Position numbers and translations under genes: made by a program. Shown one piece after another: positions 35,211-44,241 of a stretch of 64,000 bases of DNA. The notes beneath the pieces are model-generated. The model ran no database searches, had not been told where the DNA came from, and saw only the letters and a program-made list of their open reading frames with translations. The DNA comes from Maribacter_C sp047345145. GTDB lineage: Bacteria > Bacteroidota > Bacteroidia > Flavobacteriales > Flavobacteriaceae. Position 1 is the first letter of the stretch. Each line of letters opens with the position of its first letter. Location of the stretch: positions 310,001 to 374,000 of the forward strand of contig NZ_JBLFER010000002.1 in NCBI RefSeq assembly GCF_047345145.1, in the 5' to 3' direction.

Positions 35211-35822
35211 ATGAAAATATTAGTAATTGGTGGTGCGGGCACCATTGGAAAACGTTTGGTAGAATATTTCTCAAAAGAACATCAAGTTATGGTGGCAGGT
35301 AGAAGTTCAGAGAATTATCCTGTTGATATTGCTGACACTCGTTCAATAAAAGAGCTTTTCAAAAAAATTAAAAAATCAGGTAGAATAGACGCTATTATTT
35401 GTGCTGCGGGCGAGGCAAAATGGGCACCTATGAAAGATATGTCTGAAGCAGATTTTCACATTGGTCTCCGAAGTAAATTAATGGGGCAAGTAAATATCGT
35501 TCGCTATGCTCACAAATGTTTGAAAAAGAGAGGTTCTGTGACGCTAACAACGGGCATACTTGCTGATGACCCTGTTTACACCACTACAAGTGCGGCCATG
35601 GTAAACGGAGGTGTTCACAGTTTTGTTCAGGCGGCAGCTCTAGAGATGAAGAAAAAAATGAGAGTGAATGTGGTTTCCTCCGGCGTGGTGATGGATGCTT
35701 ATGATAAATATGAATCTTACTTTCCGGGTCATGTTCCTATTCCTATGGATAAAGTTTTGATGGGCTACCGAAGAAGTGTACTTGGAAGAGTAAATGGCGA
35801 GGTAATTAGAATATACATTTAA
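35211..35822 (+). CDS. Short-chain dehydrogenase/reductase family protein lacking the catalytic Lys
   Basis: A 203-residue protein, short for the family (about 250). The Rossmann motif GGAGTIG (7-13) and CAAGEA are present, so NAD(P) binding is likely. The catalytic YxxxK is not: the sequence reads YTTTS (Tyr123, Ser127), followed by AAMVNGGV. This matches the small group of 200-residue SDR-like proteins with altered active sites. It is 17 bp before the flavoenzyme gene. Substrate unknown, and it may be regulatory or act with a different mechanism. Confidence 0.8.
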   Translation: MKILVIGGAGTIGKRLVEYFSKEHQVMVAGRSSENYPVDIADTRSIKELFKKIKKSGRIDAIICAAGEAKWAPMKDMSEADFHIGLRSKLMGQVNIVRYAHKCLKKRGSVTLTTGILADDPVYTTTSAAMVNGGVHSFVQAAALEMKKKMRVNVVSSGVVMDAYDKYESYFPGHVPIPMDKVLMGYRRSVLGRVNGEVIRIYI

Positions 35823-35839
35823 GAAACTAAATCACATCC

Positions 35840-37147
35840 ATGGAAAATATTGTAGTTATTGGTGGTGGACTAATGGGCACTTCAGCAACTTGGAAACTAG
35901 CCGAGCGTGGGGCAAAAGTAACCTTGATTGAGCGACAAGAAGAAGATTATCTTCACGGGTCGAGTTTTGGAACTGCTCGTATTTCTAGAAGTTTGGGGCC
36001 AAAAAAAGATGTGTTTTCATATGCGCACAATACCACCGTAAAAGAGTTAGGCAATTTAATTGACTTCTTAAACGCTGAAAATCCTAAAGAAAAACATGCC
36101 ATAGAAGATATTTATGCCACCTCTCCTGTGTCTTATCTTTTTCATAGAAATCAATACGATACTATTGATTCGTTCCGGTTCAAGAAGCAGAAAAAAGATT
36201 TTAATAGAGCCTCGCAAAGTTCCGCCTTTCGCAAATTTGGGATGACCATACCCGACAATACCATATTGGTAAGAGAGAAAAGACAATACTCTGGGACTTT
36301 AAACCCAACTGAGCTGCTTAAAAAACTCCGGCTGGGCATTGCGAAAAAAGGTGGACAAATTAAATATGGTCATGAGGTTACTGGTCTTGTCAAAAAAGCT
36401 GGGGGATTTGAAATTTCAATTTTAAATACAAAGACCAAAAAAACAAGTGCCCTTAAGGCTAAAAAAGTAATTGTAGCCGCTGGCCCTTATACTGTATCGA
36501 TTCTTAAGGAATTTGCCCCTTATTTCAATAGGGTCATTACACCAAAAAAAATAGCAATATCCTATCTAAAGATTAAAGATGAGCGGTATGGTCAACTAAC
36601 AGAAACGGAGAAAAAAACCATTCACAATGCGTTTCCCTTCTTTTCGCAAATAGGTAAGGAATACTTTGCGGTAATTTCTAAACCTGAAAAAAACACCTCC
36701 CCCGTTTTTAAAGCTGGAGGACATCAAAAGCGAAGAAATATTCACGATTTAGATAAGGTTTGGACCGATGAGCCCAGAAAAAAAGAGCTTAAATGGATTC
36801 GCAAACAATTCAAAAAGCACTTTAAAATGTTAGAAATATATCTTTCAAAAAAAGATATTGAAGAAGTTAAAAGTTATTACTGTGTGTACTCTGATACAAG
36901 GTCTAAAAGCCCGTTAGTCACTCCAATTTTTAACAAAAGTGGTTCGCTTGACAGGAACATCATTGTAATTGGCGGCATGTCTGGTGTTGGCGCTAAAGGA
37001 TGTTTGTGCTATGGTTCGCTTGGTGCCGATTTGATGTTGGGGAAAGAAGGTAAGCCGAAAAAGATGTATCGTAAATTGCTAAACGTCTTTAGCAACCCGT
37101 CTGTCAATTTATACACCAGAAGAGCAAAACGCGGACGTTTGTTCTAG
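35840..37147 (+). CDS. DAO-type FAD-dependent amine oxidase (sarcosine / N-methyltryptophan oxidase-like)
   Basis: A 435-residue flavoenzyme. The dinucleotide motif VVIGGGLMGTSATWKLAERG opens the chain, followed by HGSSFGTARISR, which corresponds to the S-S/H-G-x-T-R segment of monomeric sarcosine oxidase. A second FAD segment lies near the end (IIVIGGMSGVGAKGC). It would oxidise a secondary amine or amino acid and pass electrons to oxygen. It is unusually lysine-rich and slightly longer than the family average (about 390). It is followed 18 bp later by an aminotransferase. Confidence 0.87.
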   Translation: MENIVVIGGGLMGTSATWKLAERGAKVTLIERQEEDYLHGSSFGTARISRSLGPKKDVFSYAHNTTVKELGNLIDFLNAENPKEKHAIEDIYATSPVSYLFHRNQYDTIDSFRFKKQKKDFNRASQSSAFRKFGMTIPDNTILVREKRQYSGTLNPTELLKKLRLGIAKKGGQIKYGHEVTGLVKKAGGFEISILNTKTKKTSALKAKKVIVAAGPYTVSILKEFAPYFNRVITPKKIAISYLKIKDERYGQLTETEKKTIHNAFPFFSQIGKEYFAVISKPEKNTSPVFKAGGHQKRRNIHDLDKVWTDEPRKKELKWIRKQFKKHFKMLEIYLSKKDIEEVKSYYCVYSDTRSKSPLVTPIFNKSGSLDRNIIVIGGMSGVGAKGCLCYGSLGADLMLGKEGKPKKMYRKLLNVFSNPSVNLYTRRAKRGRLF

Positions 37148-37165
37148 GAATTCAAAGCTATTGAG

Positions 37166-38290
37166 ATGAAAATAAAACCATTCAAATTAGAACGATACTA
37201 TACCGTCAACGAGTTTTCCGCAAAGTATTCACTTTGTAATTCAGATTCTGAGGCAATGACTATAAACGATTTGCTTTCTTTTGAAGAAGACGCAAAGGAA
37301 AAATTTCATAATCTTTGGTTGGGTTATACAGAATCAAAAGGGCATCCTGAATTACGAGGTGATATTGCTTCAATTTATTCAAGTATCAAACCTGAAAATC
37401 TTTTGGTTTGTACTGGAGCTCAGGAGCCTATTTTTCTTTTCGCTCAAGCAAATCTTGAGGCTCAAGACGAGGTGATAGTACAATCACCTTGTTATCAATC
37501 TTTACAATCCGTTCCGGAAAGTATGGGGTGTAAGGTTTTAAATTGGGATGTAAAATATGCAGGTAACAAACCTACCTTCGATATTGAGGAATTTAAGAGT
37601 ATGGTAACCTCTAAAACGAAAGTTGTTTTTCTAAACACACCTCATAATCCAACAGGGTTTCATTTTTCAAAGGAGGAACAATTGGCTATAATTGAAATCG
37701 CTCGAGCAAATAATATCATACTATTTTGCGATGAGGTTTATAGAGAATTAGAACATAAGCCTGAATATAGAATTCCCGCTTTTGCGGATGTTTATGAAAA
37801 TGGCGTTTCCGTAGGTGTTATGTCAAAATCATACGGTTTGCCAGGATTGAGAATTGGCTGGATAGCTTCACAAAACACAGAAATCCTAGAAAAAGTTGCC
37901 GTTCTAAAAGAATACACCACCATTTGCAATGCTGGTCCAAGTGAATTTTTAGCAGGGGTTGCCCTTAGAAATCGAAAGAAAATTTTAGAACGAAACTTAG
38001 ATATCATCAAGGAAAACTTGCCGCTCTATGATGCCTTTTTTGAAAAATACAATGACTTGTTCTCGTGGCACAAACCTAATGCGGGTCCAGTTGCTTTGGT
38101 GAAAATGCATTTTGACACCAATGATATGGCATTTGCAGAAAGGGTTTTAAAAGAGCAAAGTGTATTGTTGCTTCCAGGTGAAGTTTATGATTTCGGCGGT
38201 TTTTTTAGAATCGGTTTTGGTAGAACAATAATGCCTAAAGCACTTGAACAATTTGAAAGGTTTGTGGTCAATAATTTAGTTAAAGCTTGA
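37166..38290 (+). CDS. Class I/II PLP-dependent aminotransferase
   Basis: A 374-residue fold-type I aminotransferase of usual length. The PLP lysine is Lys221 in MSKSYGLPGLRIGW. Other PLP contacts are the Asn of NTPHNPTG, Asp189 in CDEVY and the Arg near FFRIGFGR. The N-terminal segment FKLERYYTVNEFSAKYSL is that of a subgroup related to capreomycidine-synthase-like enzymes. It ends the operon with the repressor, SDR and amine oxidase, so it probably acts on the same amino-acid substrate or product. Confidence 0.9.
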   Translation: MKIKPFKLERYYTVNEFSAKYSLCNSDSEAMTINDLLSFEEDAKEKFHNLWLGYTESKGHPELRGDIASIYSSIKPENLLVCTGAQEPIFLFAQANLEAQDEVIVQSPCYQSLQSVPESMGCKVLNWDVKYAGNKPTFDIEEFKSMVTSKTKVVFLNTPHNPTGFHFSKEEQLAIIEIARANNIILFCDEVYRELEHKPEYRIPAFADVYENGVSVGVMSKSYGLPGLRIGWIASQNTEILEKVAVLKEYTTICNAGPSEFLAGVALRNRKKILERNLDIIKENLPLYDAFFEKYNDLFSWHKPNAGPVALVKMHFDTNDMAFAERVLKEQSVLLLPGEVYDFGGFFRIGFGRTIMPKALEQFERFVVNNLVKA

Positions 38291-38310
38291 TGTTGGCAAA
38301 TCTCATGGCT

Positions 38311-41025
38311 TTAAAGTGTATATACAACCCGAAACGTCACAAAGCGCGGCTGAATAAAAGTCTCTGACGTAAATACAGAAAGATTGTTCGCGTTATTTCG
38401 AACTTGAGAATCAATATCCAAAATATTTGTGGCTTTGAGTTCGTACTCCCATTTAGCATCTCTGTTTTTACGATAGGAAAGCGTGGCGTCCCAATTGGAA
38501 AACGACTGTGAGTTGTCATTACCTAAATCTTGATTGGTATACGTATACTTTGTACGAAAAGTGACAGCTTTCCAGATATAAGCGTCAAACTCCGCAGAAG
38601 GAGCTTGAGTCACAAACTTGGTCTCGCGACCACCTTGATTGTTGTTAGTCACACTATAGCGGTATTGCAGATTTACATTGGGTGCAATTTTGTAGTTTGT
38701 TCGAACTGCTGGCGTATATGTTTGGGTAAAACCCTCATTCAATGAACGCTGCCCTTGAATAAATTGATTGATTTTGCTGTAATTGAATCGGGCATTCAGA
38801 GTTGTTCTGATTTTGCCAAAGGTTTTTTGAATTCGCCCAAATAGACTCACATTTTCATCGGCAAAGTTAGAATTGAAAAAAGTGTTGGTGCGAATTACAC
38901 TTTCAAAATCAGTCAGGCTGCGTATTTGGTCAATATTACTTGTGTAGGCAGCCCTAGCAAATACATTGGTGTAATTAAAAAGGTTGAAACTACTATAAAA
39001 CAAACTTACATTATGTGATAAAGCATTTTGGAGGTCAGGTTCGCCAAATTGAATGTTGTTGAAATTGTTTAAAACCAAACCTTGTGCGAGTCGAGTGACA
39101 TCCGTAAACTGATTGCGCATATCATATCTGAAAGTCAAAGATTCACTCTTTTTAAATTGAATACGCGTCTCGAAATCGGGTAGGAAGCGAAAGAAGTTAT
39201 CTTCAACCGCTTCCCCCAACTGACTATTTTTATTTCCATAAGCATGGACCGAAAAGCCGGGTGTAATGGTAAACTTTCCTGTTTTTACTCGATAATGAAC
39301 TCCCAAATACACATCACTAAAATTATATTCTGTATCGTTGGTCGCACGACCTTCATTGAAAGTTGGTATTGGGTTAAACTGAGACTCATCCGTTAGGAAT
39401 TGAAAAATATTAGAATTGAATTCTTGACGACTCAAAATTGTGCCAAAGGTGAGATTAAGATTGCTTTTCGTGTTCAGAATACGGTAGTAATCGAGCTTGG
39501 CGTCCAATTGGTTGGATTTGATTTTTCGGTTCTGGCCCAAGTCATAATTGTTTAAGGAGGTGTCAAGACCTAAAGCCTCCGCCGTAGTATCAAAAGCATC
39601 AGGACCGGCAAAGTCGTTTACTAGTACTGCATTGTAAAAAGGGTCTTCGTTTTTAAACAAATGTTGCGCTTCTAAAGCAAAAATGTTGTTTTCATCAAGC
39701 GTATAATAGTAATTAAGGTTTTGGTTGATGCTATACGGAGTTACCTCTTCTATTTGTGTTGTGTTTCCAACAACGGAAGAAAACGCATTCTGATTTTGTC
39801 GGTCGTTCGATATTCGGGCCAAAACATCATAATCTATTTGATTATTGAAATCGGGCTGGTATTTGGCACTCAGTTTTAGCAGGCCTTGATTTGAACGTTC
39901 ACGACTTGACTGTTCGGTTGCCTCATCGGGAATACCTAAAGCAGGGTTCGTATATTGAATAAAACTGGTTTCTCGAGATAGAATTCGACTGCTATTGAAA
40001 ATCAAGAATCCGCTTAGGTCGAGCCCTTTGTTTGGGGAATAACTAAAATTACCTGACGCTAATTTGTTTTCGATTTCTAGGGCATTCGCTTGAGTTGTCA
40101 AAAAATTCAAGCTGTTATCACCAAGATTGAGACTTGTTCCGCTATTTTGGCTTGGTGAGCGAAAGCCACCTCCGAAATTACGAATGTCACGTCTGGTCAA
40201 TGCAGCTTCACCAGTATTGTTAAGGTCTCCGATAAAATTTATACTGTATTTCGGATTGTAGTAAAACAACTTAGGTTGCAGTAGATACAATTCATTGTTT
40301 GGAGAGGCGCCCGCCCCAACCTCAACAGTGCCGAACCAAAAGCTCTCTTTACCTTCCTTTAATTTAATGTTCAGCGCTACATTGTCTTGATTATTGGTTA
40401 CACTTCGCAGCTGACCCACTTCGGAATAATTCCGTAATACTTGAATTTTATCAACCGCTTTGGAAGGAATGTTCTTAGTGGCAAGTTTAGTGTCTCCATC
40501 AAAAAAGTCCTTCCCATTAACCATCAATTTATTGACTACTTTGCCTTCTACTTCTACCTGGCCATCCTCATTGATTTCAACTCCCGGAAGGTTTTCAAGA
40601 ACATCTTCTAACTTTCGTTCGGTGCCAGTATTAAAAGTATCTGCGTCGTAGACCAAAGTATCTCCACTTACCTTAACCGGAATCTTATAAATAACTTCAA
40701 CCTCATCCAATTGATTATCCCCTATAAGATTGTAATTTTTACTGATGTCTTCTTCTTTGGTGGAAATCACTTCTTTCAGGGTCTGCATGCCCACATAACT
40801 AATCTGCACTTCATAGGTGTCATTTTTACCAAGCTCAAGTTTAAACCTTCCTTCAGCGGTTGTAATTCCAAAAGATTCTAAAGCTTTTGTTTCCTGATTA
40901 ATAGCAATAACATTAGCCAATTCCAATGGATTGTTCAAACTATCACGAACCACACCTTCAAAAGTAATTTGAGCATAGGAAGTGCTAGCGACAAACAGCA
41001 GTGCGATACAGATTATTTTTCTCAT
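38311..41025 (-). CDS. Outer-membrane beta-barrel receptor with CarboxypepD_reg-like domain
   Basis: A 904-residue outer-membrane protein. A signal peptide (MRKIICIALLFVASTSYAQ) is followed by a carboxypeptidase-regulatory-like domain (FEGVVRDSLNNPLELANVIA), a plug-like region with LPGVEINEDGQVEVEGKVVN and LMVNGKDFFDGD, and a large barrel. It belongs to the group found beside GLPGLI proteins, and a GLPGLI gene lies 44 bp upstream on the same strand. No SusD partner. The cargo is unknown; peptide or metal transport has been proposed for related pairs. Confidence 0.92.
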   Translation of the reverse strand: MRKIICIALLFVASTSYAQITFEGVVRDSLNNPLELANVIAINQETKALESFGITTAEGRFKLELGKNDTYEVQISYVGMQTLKEVISTKEEDISKNYNLIGDNQLDEVEVIYKIPVKVSGDTLVYDADTFNTGTERKLEDVLENLPGVEINEDGQVEVEGKVVNKLMVNGKDFFDGDTKLATKNIPSKAVDKIQVLRNYSEVGQLRSVTNNQDNVALNIKLKEGKESFWFGTVEVGAGASPNNELYLLQPKLFYYNPKYSINFIGDLNNTGEAALTRRDIRNFGGGFRSPSQNSGTSLNLGDNSLNFLTTQANALEIENKLASGNFSYSPNKGLDLSGFLIFNSSRILSRETSFIQYTNPALGIPDEATEQSSRERSNQGLLKLSAKYQPDFNNQIDYDVLARISNDRQNQNAFSSVVGNTTQIEEVTPYSINQNLNYYYTLDENNIFALEAQHLFKNEDPFYNAVLVNDFAGPDAFDTTAEALGLDTSLNNYDLGQNRKIKSNQLDAKLDYYRILNTKSNLNLTFGTILSRQEFNSNIFQFLTDESQFNPIPTFNEGRATNDTEYNFSDVYLGVHYRVKTGKFTITPGFSVHAYGNKNSQLGEAVEDNFFRFLPDFETRIQFKKSESLTFRYDMRNQFTDVTRLAQGLVLNNFNNIQFGEPDLQNALSHNVSLFYSSFNLFNYTNVFARAAYTSNIDQIRSLTDFESVIRTNTFFNSNFADENVSLFGRIQKTFGKIRTTLNARFNYSKINQFIQGQRSLNEGFTQTYTPAVRTNYKIAPNVNLQYRYSVTNNNQGGRETKFVTQAPSAEFDAYIWKAVTFRTKYTYTNQDLGNDNSQSFSNWDATLSYRKNRDAKWEYELKATNILDIDSQVRNNANNLSVFTSETFIQPRFVTFRVVYTL

Positions 41026-41069
41026 GGGAAGATTTGCTTGCGCTATGAAAGTCTATTATAAAACCACAG

Positions 41070-41918
41070 TTATCGACTTCCTCTTCTTCGACCACGATTA
41101 TCACGCATTTCTTTCATTTTGCCTTCAATTGTGGATCGATACTCAGCTTTTGTAATAAGCTTTCCTTTTTCAGGAGCCTCAATTTTAATCGTCTCTTTTG
41201 GGTTTATGACAACTTCAGAACAGAGCATTGTGGTGGCGCCAGCGCTAACTTCTAAAATCAAACCGGGAAGTCCCCAATACTCAGCTGGACCATGAGATAC
41301 CGGTATTTGAGGCGTGTACCAAGCTTCTACTTCCGTCATTCGAATTTCTGGCTCGGCTGGAGTCTCGGTTTCAACTTTCGTTGAGTCGGTTTTTGCTACT
41401 GGTCTTCTTAAGTCACCCCATGAGAAATCGTACCATGCTAATTCAGTTGAAGGAACAGAGGCTGTTGCTTTAAAGCACAAATACTGTCCTATCTGTTTGG
41501 ACTCTTTACCCATTTTCCATTCTATGTCTTGGAGCTTGTCTTTAACTAGAAAGCGCTTTCCATAAAACTCTTGACTTTGTGCCAATTCGTTTGCCTTAAC
41601 ATTTTTGTATTGTTCTCCTCTTGCAAAATTCTTTCCCCAAGTATCAGTAGCCCCTGCCCAAGCATCTAATTTATCTTCCTCTTTAAATAGTGATTCTTCT
41701 TTGTTAAAAACCAAAGTGTAGGTCTTTTCAAGTCGACCCTTTAAGCGTTCTTTCATTTGTTTTTTCTGAGCCTCACTCATTCGAGCTGCCCAATTGCCTA
41801 AATCCAGAGTAGATTTGGAAAAATAAACTGCGCGTCCTTGAAATTCTTGTTGGGGCGGCTTGCTAGAGAGTAATAAAACAAAGGAAAATAGACCGAGTTT
41901 AAAAAGGATAGATTTCAT
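41070..41918 (-). CDS. GLPGLI-family secreted protein
   Basis: A 282-residue protein from the ATG at 41918 (MKSILFKLGLFSFVLLLSSK), which gives a clean signal peptide; an ATG at 41936 would add six residues. The family motif is literal: EYWGLPGLILEVSAG. The middle contains the usual E-W-K-M-G (DIEWKMGKE) segment and the C-terminus is Arg-rich (RDNRGRRRGSR). It is the likely first gene of an operon with the downstream receptor. Function of the family is not established. Confidence 0.93.
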   Translation of the reverse strand: MKSILFKLGLFSFVLLLSSKPPQQEFQGRAVYFSKSTLDLGNWAARMSEAQKKQMKERLKGRLEKTYTLVFNKEESLFKEEDKLDAWAGATDTWGKNFARGEQYKNVKANELAQSQEFYGKRFLVKDKLQDIEWKMGKESKQIGQYLCFKATASVPSTELAWYDFSWGDLRRPVAKTDSTKVETETPAEPEIRMTEVEAWYTPQIPVSHGPAEYWGLPGLILEVSAGATTMLCSEVVINPKETIKIEAPEKGKLITKAEYRSTIEGKMKEMRDNRGRRRGSR

Positions 41919-41930
41919 AGTTGGTATTTT

Positions 41931-41986
41931 AAACAATTATTGTTTAACGAATATAGATATATGTTAAACAATTTAAATATTGTTTA
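41931..41986. promoter_or_regulatory. Cluster of inverted repeats (operator-like) upstream of the GLPGLI/receptor operon
   Basis: Two dyads share one half-site. AAACAAT and ATTGTTT form a 7-1-7 palindrome at 41931-41945, and TAAACAAT (41965-41972) pairs with ATTGTTTA (41979-41986). The inner halves TGTTTAAC (41941-41948) and GTTAAACA (41963-41970) also pair with each other. The cluster begins 13 bp upstream of the GLPGLI start codon, a position suited to repression. Confidence 0.5.
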
Positions 41987-42023
41987 TCAAAAGATTAACA
42001 GGGTGTCCTTTTAATACCAAAAA

Positions 42024-42467
42024 CTAACCCCGCACCATCATCACATGCGGAATACCATCCTCTAGATATTCCCCGCCTTTTTCTACAAAACCAAGAGAAT
42101 TATAAAATCGTTTCAAATAGGTTTGCGCCGAAAGAGCTATTGAAGTTTCGCTAAAGTTTTCTTCCACTGCTTTGATAGAGGCTTTCATGATATCAACACC
42201 GTAACCGTGTTCACGTTCATGTTTTTTAACTAACACCCTACCAATACTTGCCTGTGCGAGATAATCACCTGCTTTAAAAATTCGCGTATAGGCAACGATT
42301 TTATCATTTTTGATTCCTAAAACATGAAGCGCTTTTTGGTCTTTTCCGTCTAAATCTTGGTATACACAATCTTGTTCAACTACAAAAATTTCAGAACGCA
42401 ATTGCAGCAAATCATACAATTCGTTCGCAGTTAATTCATCAAAGGTTTTTACGATTATATTGAGCAT
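42024..42467 (-). CDS. GNAT-family N-acetyltransferase (ElaA-like)
   Basis: A 147-residue cytosolic acetyltransferase from the ATG at 42467; a TTG just before it is less likely. It has the ElaA opening (ELYDLLQLRSEIFVVEQDC, YQDLDGKDQ) and the acetyl-CoA loop IGRVLVKKHEREHGYG, which corresponds to the R/Q-x-x-G-x-G/A signature. Substrate unknown. It shares a strand with the CDF gene 65 bp upstream; a short heptamer repeat lies between them. Confidence 0.88.
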   Translation of the reverse strand: MLNIIVKTFDELTANELYDLLQLRSEIFVVEQDCVYQDLDGKDQKALHVLGIKNDKIVAYTRIFKAGDYLAQASIGRVLVKKHEREHGYGVDIMKASIKAVEENFSETSIALSAQTYLKRFYNSLGFVEKGGEYLEDGIPHVMMVRG

Positions 42468-42487
42468 CAAGTTCTAATTTAAAAAAA

Positions 42488-42508
42488 TCTAACATCTCAT
42501 ATCTAGCA
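42488..42508. repeat. Degenerate heptanucleotide tandem repeat, copy A
   Basis: Three phased 7-mers TCTAACA, TCTCATA, TCTAGCA lie between the ElaA-like and CDF genes. The same unit recurs at 47566-47593. Confidence 0.45.
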
Positions 42509-42532
42509 GCACAGTGGTCTTAGGTCTTACCC

Positions 42533-43456
42533 TTAGTCTTGTACGATTACTTGTTTGCTATCACATTTACCAAATTCAGGCTGAATATTGACATGGTTGA
42601 TGCCGTGGTTGTGGTATACTTCTTCTTCTATTTGTTCGAGAATCGCATCAAATTCCGATAGGCGAATGTCTTCATTGAAATCGATATGCGCTTCTAAATG
42701 TACTTCGTCTTCATTCAATTGCCAGACATGTACGTGGTGTACATTTTTAATAGGTTCGATTTTTTTAATCGATTCTACAATTTCCTGAACTTTAATTGAT
42801 TCAGGAGTGAAAAGCATCAATACACGTGTGGACTGTTTCAACAAATCAAATCCCATATAAATTAAATAGATGGCAATAGCCAAAGTCAGCGTTGGGTCGA
42901 CCCAATACCACTGAAAATATTTCATTAAGATTCCACCTACTAAAACAGCGACCGATGCCATCATATCCGTCAACAAATGCAAATAGGCCGATTTCATATT
43001 CATATTACTGTCGGCATCTTTTTTTAGGAGGAGAACGCTAAATCCGTTTGCGGCAATTCCCAATAAAGACAACCAAATTACCAGATTCGATTCCACTTCT
43101 TGCGGATTTTGAAAACGTTCAATCGCCTCGATAATTAAAACAACAGCAACAATCATTAAGGCTGCGGCATTCACAAAGGCAGCAATAATTTCTGCACGTT
43201 TGTAACCAAAGGTTTTGTTTGTTGAAGAGGGCTTTTTTGCCAGAAGATTAGCGATATAGCTAACAATCAAAGAAAGTACATCACTGAAATTGTGAAGTGC
43301 ATCAGAGAGTAAAGAAAGGCTTCCTGAAATTAATCCTCCAATTACCTGCGCAACAGTAATTAGAATATTTAGAAAAATAGAAATAATAAGGTTCCGTCCC
43401 TTTAAATCAGGATGGTGATGATGATGATTATGCGAATGATTGTGGGAGTGACCCAT
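42533..43456 (-). CDS. Cation diffusion facilitator (CDF) metal exporter
   Basis: A 307-residue inner-membrane transporter, probably exporting Zn2+ or a similar ion in exchange for H+. The N-terminus is His-rich (GHSHNHSHNHHHHHP), as in ZnT/CzcD members. Six helices follow, with the metal site SDALHNFSD in helix 2 and HLLTD in helix 5. The C-terminal cytosolic domain contains HHVHVWQLNEDEVHLEAHI. Length is normal. Confidence 0.94.
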   Translation of the reverse strand: MGHSHNHSHNHHHHHPDLKGRNLIISIFLNILITVAQVIGGLISGSLSLLSDALHNFSDVLSLIVSYIANLLAKKPSSTNKTFGYKRAEIIAAFVNAAALMIVAVVLIIEAIERFQNPQEVESNLVIWLSLLGIAANGFSVLLLKKDADSNMNMKSAYLHLLTDMMASVAVLVGGILMKYFQWYWVDPTLTLAIAIYLIYMGFDLLKQSTRVLMLFTPESIKVQEIVESIKKIEPIKNVHHVHVWQLNEDEVHLEAHIDFNEDIRLSEFDAILEQIEEEVYHNHGINHVNIQPEFGKCDSKQVIVQD

Positions 43457-43524
43457 AAAGTAGTTTCAAATTCCAATACTTAAAATCCAAATTCCAACTA
43501 AAGGAATTACAGAAATAACCTTTA

Positions 43525-43953
43525 TTAACAAGGTATTTTCTCAATGCGCCGTTCGTGCCTTCCGCCTTCGAATTCGGTGTCTAAAAACATTTTTACCATT
43601 TCCAAAGCTTGAGGCAAAGAGATGAAACGTGCAGGAAGACTCAAAATATTAGCATCATTATGTTCGCGGGCTAATTGAACAATCTCTTTACTCCAACATA
43701 AAGCGCAACGTACTTTTTGATGTTTATTAGCCGTCATGGATGCTCCGTTACCGCTTCCACAAATAATAATGCCTTTATCTACACTACCTTCAGCAACATC
43801 TTTCGCTACTGGATGAACAAAATCAGGGTAATCAACACTATCCGTTCCGTCGGTTCCATAGTTAGCTACTTCAATATTTTTAGATTTCAACAAACCTATT
43901 ATAGCAAGTTTGTACTCTGTGCCTGCGTGGTCATTACCGATAGCTATTTTCAT
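43525..43953 (-). CDS. rpiB: Ribose-5-phosphate isomerase B
   Basis: A 142-residue cytosolic enzyme that interconverts ribose 5-phosphate and ribulose 5-phosphate. It opens with MKIAIGNDHAGTEYK and has the active-site Cys in IIICGSGNGASM, the RpiB hallmark. The start at 43953 is preferred to 44004: the upstream residues are not part of the family, and a promoter box lies at 43979-43986. Confidence 0.95.
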   Translation of the reverse strand: MKIAIGNDHAGTEYKLAIIGLLKSKNIEVANYGTDGTDSVDYPDFVHPVAKDVAEGSVDKGIIICGSGNGASMTANKHQKVRCALCWSKEIVQLAREHNDANILSLPARFISLPQALEMVKMFLDTEFEGGRHERRIEKIPC

Positions 43954-43978
43954 CTCATCAAAAGTTAGGTTAGTCTTA

Positions 43979-44009
43979 CAAATGTACAAATAGAAGCAGT
44001 TCACAACAA
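43979..44009 (-). promoter_or_regulatory. Candidate promoter of rpiB (-7 and -33 elements)
   Basis: The minus strand reads TACATTTG at 43986-43979, an exact TAnnTTTG, with a TTG at 44009-44007 placed 20 nt upstream. This spacing fits the Bacteroidota -33/-7 rule. The start codon at 43953 would then have a leader of about 20 nt. Confidence 0.55.
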
Positions 44010-44233
44010 CTATTCATACCTTCACAACACTTATTTCAAATTTGACATTTAAATTGGTTCATTTGTTGTTCAGAATTCCTGTGAAAATTGTTGATAACGT
44101 TACAACAAAAACTCACTTTTAAGTTTTGTTAATCCATTTCAAAAGTGCTCTACAAAACTCAACCAAGAATCCACAATTTACTTCTCAGAAATTAAGAGAA
44201 AGATATCAAACCTTCAGATTGAGAAGTTAACAC

Positions 44234-44241
44234 TACCTTTG
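44234..44241 (+). promoter_or_regulatory. Candidate -7 promoter box for rnr
   Basis: TACCTTTG is an exact TAnnTTTG match. If used, rnr would have an untranslated leader of about 330 nt, long for this group. No -33 TTG lies at the usual spacing. Confidence 0.4.

Noticed and set aside
43954..44004. Upstream start of rpiB at 44004
   Set aside because: The added residues are outside the family, and the promoter box at 43979-43986 lies within this extension.
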